From Siphonodentalium dalli (Eukaryota > Mollusca > Scaphopoda > Gadilida > Siphonodentaliidae), in the NCBI GenBank assembly GCA_032622095.1, contig CP136068.1:47544443-47608442 (forward strand): a stretch of 64,000 bases of DNA, given 5' to 3'. Shown here in pieces: positions 58,301 through 64,000 of this stretch. The position numbers were made by a program, and so were the translations under genes. The number at the start of each line of letters is the position of its first letter. Within the stretch, counting starts at the first letter, position 1. The notes beneath the pieces were generated by a model. That model made no database searches and was not told the origin of the DNA. It saw only the letters and a list, made by a program, of their open reading frames with translations.

Positions 58301-60914
58301 AAATGTCCAATGTATACTTGTGTAAGTGAAGGAAGAGTCCATCTAGTATATATATGGTTTAGTAAATAACGGGTTAATCGATAAAATGTAAATGACTAAT
58401 AACGGCGTCCGAATGTGAAATTCGGCAGAAATCACATCGTCTCTCCCAAATTCAGATTCAACTCCGGTGTGTATATCCTTAATAACTTCGTTTTAATATC
58501 TATAGGTGCAGTATGACCAAATGTATAACGTAACACAATATGATAAGAACCCCGTTACGGGATGTATTGTATTGATACTGTTAAATATACAAGCCGGTAT
58601 AATATATGTATGTGGAGTATGTCATTAGCGCACATGATACTTCCGTGTATACACAAATATAAAGAAGAAGGTATTGTTCTTACTCATTATGTATTGGATT
58701 ACACATTGCATAATCGAATGAATATTTAATTGGTATACAGCATGACACCTAAATATAGTAGAAGTCGCATGCAATATGAACCAGGTACATTTATATTACA
58801 AACCTTAATTGTGCCACAATGCCCCAATACTTGGGGCGTCTATACCAGTGTCTGGGAGGAAGGAATTCATCCCCAATTGAAGCTTTGAGCCGAACACTTA
58901 CTACCTTTAAACGTTTTATTCATACCACGACCATCTGCCCTCGCTGGATTACAGAAATATTCTATTTCCAGATTCCAAGGAGAACTAATGTTCGTACTTT
59001 AGAAACATGGTTATGCCAATAAAGCAATACAGTAACAATGCGAATGTAAATGTTGTCTATGTGGTAATTGTAGTGAGTCGGTGTCGACGATGGACGTGGA
59101 GTGGTACCACGTAAGGCAGACGCTGAACATCCGGAACACGGCCCATTACATGGAGGGCCAGTATATATGTAAAGCAACGAACGTCTTTGGAAGTGGCCAG
59201 ATTTCATTCGCAGTAACCAGTAAGTTTAACAAACATCACAACAATCAACAAGTAACAACAATACATCTCTGTTCATTGAAAACGGTGACATTGTCGAACG
59301 ATCAAATACTTTCCGTCTTACTTGTTCGTGCCTACAATCTCATACCAGATACTCGAATGTGTCCGCAACAGCTAGTTAGACCCCGTACAAACTGGGTCCA
59401 TTGACGAATGTATATTTCCCAATTTACCCGGAGGGGCACACATATTTGGTCTTTTTTGATCCGTATTCTATAATATAATGTATATTCTCTCCATATAGGA
59501 GGAAATACAGATATAATTATATACAAACGCCTACTACATGACGGTATATCTATATGTGCGCTGCAGCATCGCGGTGTGTTAAACCTGACTATCTATATGC
59601 GCGCTGTAGCATCACGGTGTGTTAAACCTGGCTGTATATCTATATGTGCGCTGTAGCATCACGGTGTGTTAAACCTGACTGTATATCTATATGTGCGCTG
59701 TAGCATCACGGTGTGTTAAACCTGGCTGTATATATATGTGCGCTGTAGCATCACGGTGTGTTACATCTGACTGTATATCTATATGTGCGCTGTAGCATCA
59801 CGGTGTGTTAAACCTGACTATCTATATGCGCGCTGCAGCATCGCGGTGTGTTAAACCTGACTATCTATATGCGCGCTGTAGCATCACGGTGTGTTAAACC
59901 TGGCTGTATATCTATATGTGCGCTGTAGCATCACGGTGTGTTAAACCTGACTATCTATATGTGCGCTGTAGCATCACGGTGTGTTAAACCTGGCTGTATA
60001 TATATATGTGCGCTGTAGCATCACGGTGTGTTAAACCTGACTGTATATCTATATGCGCGCTGTCGCATCACGGTGTGTTAAACCTGGCTGTATATATATG
60101 TGCGCTGTAGCATCACGGTGTGTTAAACCTGGCTGTATATCTATATGTGCGCTGTAGCATCACGGTGTGTTAAACCTGGCTGTATCTTTATGTTCGCTGT
60201 AGCATCACGGTGCGTTAAACCTGGCTGTATATATATATGTGCGCTGTAGCATCACGGTGTGTTAAACCTGACTGTATCTATATGTGCGCTGTAGCATCAC
60301 GGTGTGTTAAACCTGGCTGTATCTATATGTGCGCTGTAGCATCACGGTGTGTTAAACCTGGCTGTATATCTATATGTGCGCTGTAGCATCACGGTGTGTT
60401 AAACCTGGCTGTATCTATATGTGCGCTGTAGCGTCACGGTGTGTTAAACCTGGCTGTATATCTATATGTGCGCTGTAGCATCACGGTGTGTTAAACCTGG
60501 CTGTATATCTATATGTGCGCTGTAGCATCACGGTGTGTTAAACCTGGCTGTATCTATATGTGCGCTGTAGCGTCACGGTGTGTTAAACCTGACTGTATCT
60601 ATATGCGCGCTGTAGCATCACGGTGTGTTAAACCTGACTGTATCTATATGCGCGCTGTAGCATCACGGTGTGTTAAACCTGACTGTTAAACCTGACAGTA
60701 CCCTTATAGTGACTGTTAAACCTGACAGTACCCTTATAGTGACCATATATGTTTTGATATGTACGTCATCCACACCAGCATGACAATTATATTTGTAGTG
60801 CAAGAGAAGCCACCTTCAGTTAATGTGCCTGATGATCAGAGTGCGGATGTCGGAGACACTTATCTGAACACGACATGCGCCACGTCAAATATTCCTTCGG
60901 GCTCCCAGTTACAG
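52293..60914 (+). CDS. Immunoglobulin-superfamily gene, 6 exons seen, 3' end not found
   Basis: Join 52293-52341, 54642-54748, 55714-55900, 57271-57445, 59074-59219, 60799-60914. All junctions are GT/AG and the phases chain (1, 0, 1, 2, 1, 0), giving 260 residues with no stop. A signal peptide (about 1-20) is followed by Ig domain 1 (about 21-114; Cys42, Trp54, Cys100 in a D-S-G-T-Y-A-C motif), Ig domain 2 (about 115-221; Cys141, Trp153, Cys205 in a G-Q-Y-I-C motif) and the start of Ig domain 3 (Cys248). Ig domains of this type act outside the cell in adhesion or recognition; the ligand is unknown. Each whole-domain boundary is phase 1, as is usual for extracellular Ig modules. Introns are 0.97-2.3 kb and full of repeats. 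The second half of domain 3 and any membrane anchor were not found with confidence. The ortholog is not recognised, so no symbol is given. Confidence 0.82.
52442..52452. repeat. Poly-G run in Ig intron 1
   Basis: Eleven or so G in a row, a likely slippage site. Confidence 0.85.
53191..53383 (+). pseudogene. LINE reverse-transcriptase ORF fragment (C-terminal part) in Ig intron 1
   Basis: An open stretch reads KQKLEDIYIQES, then YLSSLENKLVSSILRIRTRN, ending at a stop. This matches the conserved region near the C-terminus of invertebrate LINE ORF2 proteins (the segment before 'LPIE...C..C'). It is short, truncated at both ends and AT-rich like its surroundings, so it is an old insertion and not an exon. 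Confidence 0.55.
54411..54617. mobile_element. piggyBac-type fold-back MITE in intron 1
   Basis: A 207-bp palindrome with TIRs CCCTTTCAGTG and CACTGAAAGGG is flanked on both sides by TTAA (54407-54410, 54618-54621). TTAA duplications and CCC termini are the mark of piggyBac-superfamily elements. The arms run almost the whole length and meet near 54,510. There is no coding capacity, so it is non-autonomous. Confidence 0.75.
54642..54748 (+). CDS. Ig gene exon 2: first half of Ig domain 1
   Basis: The acceptor TTTCTTACCAG ends at 54641 and the donor GTGAGT begins at 54749. The exon completes a Gly codon from exon 1 and encodes residues 17-52, including the B-strand cysteine in the string DISITCKS. 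It ends in phase 0, inside the domain. The last bases of this exon and its donor are repeated twice more directly downstream (see findings). Confidence 0.8.
54732..54868 (+). repeat. Three tandem copies of the exon 2 end and splice donor
   Basis: A ~44-bp unit containing TCGTCCGATATGGTGAGTTG repeats three times, with donor-like GTGAGT or GTGGGT at 54749, 54793 and 54836. Only the first is the annotated donor. Use of the later ones would read through an in-frame TGA just after the first donor. Confidence 0.75.
55091..55283. repeat. 19-bp minisatellite in Ig intron 2
   Basis: Unit AGGCGCGGATCATAACAAT, about 10.5 copies, some shortened by 4-5 bases. It has single-base variants (CAAT/CGAT). Confidence 0.9.
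55714..55900 (+). CDS. Ig gene exon 3: second half of Ig domain 1
   Basis: The exon starts in phase 0 after ACTATTAAG and encodes residues 53-114. The core tryptophan is the second residue (AWTF), and the C-terminal half carries the V-set/I-set signature LTVTDLVYADSGTYACTYG. The donor is CACAG/GTTCGT, phase 1. The conserved Cys-Trp-(DxGxYxC) spacing formed by joining exons 2 and 3 is strong support that both are real. Confidence 0.85.
57271..57445 (+). CDS. Ig gene exon 4: first half of Ig domain 2
   Basis: The acceptor CTTCTTTTGTCAG ends at 57270; entry is phase 1. It encodes residues 115-172 plus two bases of codon 173, with the strand-B cysteine (DLTCDV) and the core tryptophan (ILWIKNG) typical of I-set or C2-set domains. 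The donor is CTGCG/GTGAGA, phase 2. Confidence 0.82.
57446..57720. mobile_element. Possible decayed piggyBac-like MITE at start of Ig intron 4
   Basis: The left end near 57468 reads ACCCTTTCATGACTGG and the right end near 57706-57718 reads CGTCACTAAAGAGTTAA, which resemble each other in inverted orientation and resemble the TTAA-CCCTTT ends of the clearer element at 54411. The flanking TTAA is intact only on the right. Confidence 0.35.
59074..59219 (+). CDS. Ig gene exon 5: second half of Ig domain 2
   Basis: The acceptor is GTAATTGTAG, the entry phase 2 and the donor CCA/GTAAGT (phase 1). Encodes residues 174-221, with the signature MEGQYICKATNVFGSGQ, the usual F-G strand end of I-set domains. 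GC content is higher than in the flanking introns, as expected for coding sequence here. Confidence 0.83.
59544..60690. repeat. 43-47-bp minisatellite, 25 copies, in Ig intron 5
   Basis: The unit contains CTGTAGCATCACGGTGTGTT followed by AAACCTGRCT and a variable TATATCTATATGTGCG part. I counted 25 copies. Length changes come from the TA-rich part. A second 34-bp unit (CTGTTAAACCTGACAGTACC core) repeats twice at the 3' edge (about 60681-60745), ending only ~55 bases before exon 6. Confidence 0.92.
60799..60914 (+). CDS. Ig gene exon 6: first half of Ig domain 3
   Basis: The acceptor is ATATTTGTAG; a second AG six bases on (60804) gives the same frame and drops two residues. It encodes residues 222-260, beginning QEKPPSVNVPDDQSADVGD and carrying the B-strand cysteine (TTCAT). 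The donor is TTACAG/GTAACA in phase 0, the same phase and domain position as the exon 2/3 junction. This predicts a partner exon downstream that supplies Trp and DxGxYxC. I did not find it before 64,000. Confidence 0.75.
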
Positions 60915-61710
60915 GTAACAAATATGTTAAATTCAGTTATTGTCTACAGGTTTTGCTAACAATTCCGGTAAATTACATCATATTTAAATCCAAGTCCGTT
61001 TGTTCTTCCCTGTGTATCATATTTTCGACCAACAAAGGCTATGAACGCACCACTAAATTTCGGCGAAGCTGGAATTGACGCTTATGTGTAGGGTGTTGCC
61101 AAATACTGTTTTCGAAGACGTGCCGCGGGACATGGTCAAAATTTGGGACATGGGACTCATATTTCTAAACGCGCCAAATTTGTGACATACAGACTCGTCT
61201 TTTATATAGATAAATCATGAATCTTTGTCAATGATGTCAAATGGGGGTGTCTTGCTTGTCAGTCAAGATCTATCTGTTCTACATAAAAGACTTTCGTATA
61301 TTTCTCATTTATCGAGATGTAATTGAATTTATGTATACGTAATTTATGTAATGTGTATATTTAAAAAATGTGTTTAATTGCACGTTCAGCAAGATAATGA
61401 TATCATAACATACCAGCTACACAATTAATATAACATGACATGTTATTGCTGCAAAGGTTATACCGTGTGCTCGTGAACTGATTCCGGATGGATGATTCGA
61501 TTTGTTCAGAAGGGTGAGATTTTCTCCAGGTAAACAAGTACAAGTCTGTATGTATCAAACCGATGTAGGGAGGTGGCTCGATTGTTTTCCGTTGGGTGGT
61601 GCCCAGATTGGAGTTTCAACTGGCTACCCCATTGAAGCAGTCCGAAAATGTATATGTGTTTGTCCAAACATATATTATATGACCGCAAGTAGTAAAACAT
61701 TCGAACCTTA

Positions 61711-61934
61711 CCACATTGAATACCACATGGTTGGAATGTCAACATATAGGAAACATTCAAATATTAACACATTGAATACCACATGGTTGGAATGTGAAAC
61801 TAAAGGAAACATTCAAATATTACCACATTGAATACCACATGGTTGGAATGTGAAACTATAGGAAACATTCAAATATTACCACATTGAATACCACATGGTT
61901 GGAACGTCAAACTATAGGAAACATGTCCTCGTAT
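61711..61934. repeat. 56-bp tandem repeat, 4 copies
   Basis: The unit starts at 61711, 61767, 61823 and 61879 and contains TTGAATACCACATGGTTGGA. The last copy runs directly into the LINE fragment that follows. Confidence 0.9.
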
Positions 61935-62480
61935 TACCATCTTAGAAATATCAGCAGGGTGCGGAATGTTATCGACGTCGAGACCACAAAACAGCTAGTA
62001 CATGCCTTCGTTACAAGTCGTCTGGACTACTGCAATTCTCTGTTGTACGACTGCAACCAGTCTATCTTGGACAAAATGCAAAATGTGCAGAAATCTGCAT
62101 CACGAGTTATTTTTATGAGCCGTAAATATGATCATGTCACGCCATTATTGCGCGAGCTCCACTGGTTACCTCCGAGGGAACGGATTGAATTCAAAATTTT
62201 GAAATTAACGCACAAGTGTCTGAATAGCGAGGCCCCATCATACTTGGCAGACTTGATTTCTCGATATGTTCCTCCGCGGCCTCTGCGATCTGAAAGTTCT
62301 CACAGCCTTGTGTTTGTACCGGGTGACCTCGTAACAGCTGGAGACCGGGCCTTTTCCGTGGCTTCACCATTTCTCTGGAATAAATTGCCTGCTCACTTGA
62401 TGGCACCCCAGTCGCTCAAAATGTTCACATCTAAACTTAAAACGCATCTGTTTCAACGTGTGTATCATCCGATCCACTGA
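61925..62480 (+). pseudogene. LINE ORF2 C-terminal fragment (CR1/L2-like)
   Basis: Reverse transcriptases of the CR1/L2/Rex1 group copy their own mRNA into the genome. This open frame carries their usual C-terminal signatures in order: LVHAFVTSRLDYCNSLLY, then YDHVTPLLRELHWLPPRERI, FKILKLTHKCLNSEAPSYL, GDRAFSVASPFLWNKLP and KTHLFQRVY, and ends at a TGA at 62478. The catalytic palm (FADD) lies upstream of the truncation and is absent. A TTATTATT-type simple repeat near 62603-62622 is a typical 3' end. The frame is intact, so this insertion is younger than the other LINE pieces. The frame's apparent start, in the 56-bp repeat, is not LINE sequence. Confidence 0.9.
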
Positions 62481-62602
62481 TGGTAGCCATATGAGCAGCT
62501 CATTGTACATAATTGATATTTCTTACTATGTTCTAATCATCATTATATATGTCTTGATGTAAAGCCTAAGAGCTCTATGAGGATTTACGACTTAAACTAA
62601 AT

Positions 62603-62622
62603 GTATTATTATTTATTATTTA
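62603..62622. repeat. (TTA)n simple repeat, 3' end of the LINE copy
   Basis: Short ATTATTATTT run about 120 bases after the ORF stop, in the place where L2-like LINEs carry 3' simple repeats. Confidence 0.6.
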
Positions 62623-62798
62623 AACATTCAACTTTCATTTTCTCTCAAATTTCTAACAAATGTTGGTTTACACATGCAGCAATTTCCAATTGTTGAAAAT
62701 GTTTACCAAATTGAGGGGCTGGGTGAGACGTCGCAACCCTCCCATGTCGGAACGTCGCCGCACTCGACAAGAAGTCGGGCACGTTATTTGACACACGC

Positions 62799-63049
62799 AT
62801 GGGCTATAGTTTAATCGTACAGGCATGCATATTAGGGGTGGCAGGCATTATGTTTTATTGGAAATCAGAGGACACGTCCTTATTGAAACCCCAAATGAAG
62901 TTATATAGGAGGTGGACGGTTTGGTATATGTTCCACAGAGTGGTAGCTCTGACGACAACACATACCAATATAAAACATGTATATACTACAGCGATTCTGA
63001 CAAAACCAACTACAAATTAAATTACGACTTGAGTTATTTGAACATATGA
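62799..63049 (+). other. Weak candidate: membrane segment plus tyrosine-rich tail of the Ig gene
   Basis: From 62799 one frame reads MGYSLIVQACILGVAGIMFY, a plausible membrane helix. From 62909, after a TATATAG acceptor-like site and in phase 0, another frame reads 46 residues to a TGA at 63047. They contain 8 tyrosines, including YVPQ near the start and YLNI at the end. The two frames differ and no clean intron joins them, so this could be chance, a decayed copy, or two exons wrongly bounded. Placement 2 kb after exon 6 makes it worth testing. Confidence 0.25.
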
Positions 63050-64000
63050 AATATTATCGATGGATACTCGAAAGCACGAACGGTTGCAAGCACATTGGCT
63101 GAGCGATTATTTAACAGATATCTATGACCACCAACCAAGGTGAACGTTCATACGCTCCAGATGTAGACTATCAAAGAAGACTCTCAGTTGAACATGTTTT
63201 GCATTGGTCAATCGAGTCACAATGAGGACAAACCTGAGAGTTACATGTGAATGCGCCATAATGTAGTTAACGGACAAGCTACTGCGGACATTAGGAACAT
63301 TTGGGGGCCTATTATTTACAAATTTCAGATCGCTCACCCATTAATCTGATTAAATGGCACAATTAATCAACATTGGAGCGGATATTTTGACGCGTTGGAA
63401 ATGTGTCTTTTAACCAGCCTGTTCTGCCAAAAATACGCACAGTATCTGTTTATAGTCACTTGTTTTAGGTAGATAAACAGCGTAGAATCGCCTCATTTTG
63501 AGTCGGTATGTGCTGAACATGAGAGCGTTTTAGTCACATTATCGACTCATAATGAGTCGATTCTAAGCAGCTTATGTGCAGACAATGATCCAAATAAACC
63601 AACTTACGACTTTTCCGGCGTACGCTCTTTAACATCTGTTTTCGCCATAAAACGAAATAACGGGTATAAGTCCATTATCTGATTATTTCATAATCAAATA
63701 ATCACATTGAGTACATACTTCACATTATATGTCGATTATGTGCGTATCTGCGCGATGATATGCCGTTTTAATAATAGCACAAAATGTCAAAACTGGAAAT
63801 CAATCAATCAATCAATAGTGTATTCACATAAACCATACCACATATGATATAACGAACATACATATAGATGTGTAGTATATGGGGGTTATAGAGGCATACC
63901 TGAATATATAAGTATAAATTATGTTGATACGTATTTCTGTATATAATAGTCGTATCTGCAGTTGCACTATGATTCAAACGTAGATGTGTACAGCTCGGAT
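63050..64000. other. Intergenic end of window; possible LINE tail at 63,801
   Basis: AATCAATCAATCAATCAATA at 63801 is the reverse of a common LINE 3' tail and may start a - strand copy that continues past the window or is degraded. A hairpin around CTCATTTTGAGTCG/CGACTCATAATGAG lies near 63,491-63,555. Confidence 0.35.

Noticed and set aside
59544-60690. CRISPR-like or satellite gene array
   Set aside because: Head-to-tail minisatellite without spacers, lying in an intron.

Overview
This window looks like animal nuclear DNA, most probably from a marine invertebrate. I infer a lophotrochozoan, perhaps a mollusc. The sequence is AT-rich, has no operons or long uninterrupted genes, and is crowded with non-LTR retrotransposon (LINE) fragments, fold-back elements, minisatellites and tandem duplications. 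Only one credible host gene is visible: a spliced immunoglobulin-superfamily gene on the + strand whose exons have GT/AG borders and matching phases. The taxon is inferred from repeat style (TGACCTTGACCT-rich repeats, TIR elements with tandem-repeat cores, a hammerhead ribozyme) and was not proven.

Layout. 0-12 kb: intergenic DNA with many hairpin elements (about 0.33, 1.1, 2.1, 3.4, 4.5 and 10.3 kb), a dispersed duplication (2.5-3.0 and 6.4-6.9 kb), an inverted-repeat-bounded segment (5.48-7.90 kb), a possible Harbinger transposase scrap (8.3-8.6 kb) and a SINE-like tRNA-type promoter (11.75 kb). 12.5-25.4 kb: nested long-inverted-repeat elements with a divergent ~190-bp satellite core, a 53-copy 21-bp minisatellite, and three LINE or RTE-like scraps. 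25.6-28.6 kb: repeats, a ~606-bp tandem duplication, and a complete hammerhead ribozyme core at 28,265-28,355. 28.9-29.6 kb: a short TIR element with internal repeats. 30.2-34.4 kb: a 2,099-bp tandem duplication with no difference that I found. 34.3-37.9 kb: two LINE pseudogenes, the second split by a TIR element that itself carries another. 38.165-41.157 kb: a 3-kb Harbinger-type element flanked by TAA, containing a long cruciform and a GC-rich minisatellite that switches strand. 41.7-45.3 kb: a direct duplication of ~1.7 kb. 46.87 kb: a Tc1/mariner-type MITE. 47.5-49.2 kb: a broken Crypton-like tyrosine recombinase on the - strand, with an inverted duplication between its halves. 50.6-51.9 kb: the best preserved LINE 3' half, on the - strand.

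52.3-60.9 kb: the immunoglobulin gene. It has a signal-peptide exon, a first Ig domain split over two exons by a phase-0 intron, a second Ig domain over two exons, and the first half of a third. It encodes 260 residues without a break as far as I can follow it. Its introns hold a piggyBac-type MITE, a LINE scrap, a 19-bp minisatellite and a 25-copy 43-47-bp minisatellite. Downstream (61.7-63.05 kb) are a 56-bp repeat fused to a LINE, then a weak candidate for a membrane segment and a tyrosine-rich tail. The product is probably a secreted or membrane Ig-domain receptor or adhesion protein. Everything else in the window is mobile or repeated DNA and its decay products.
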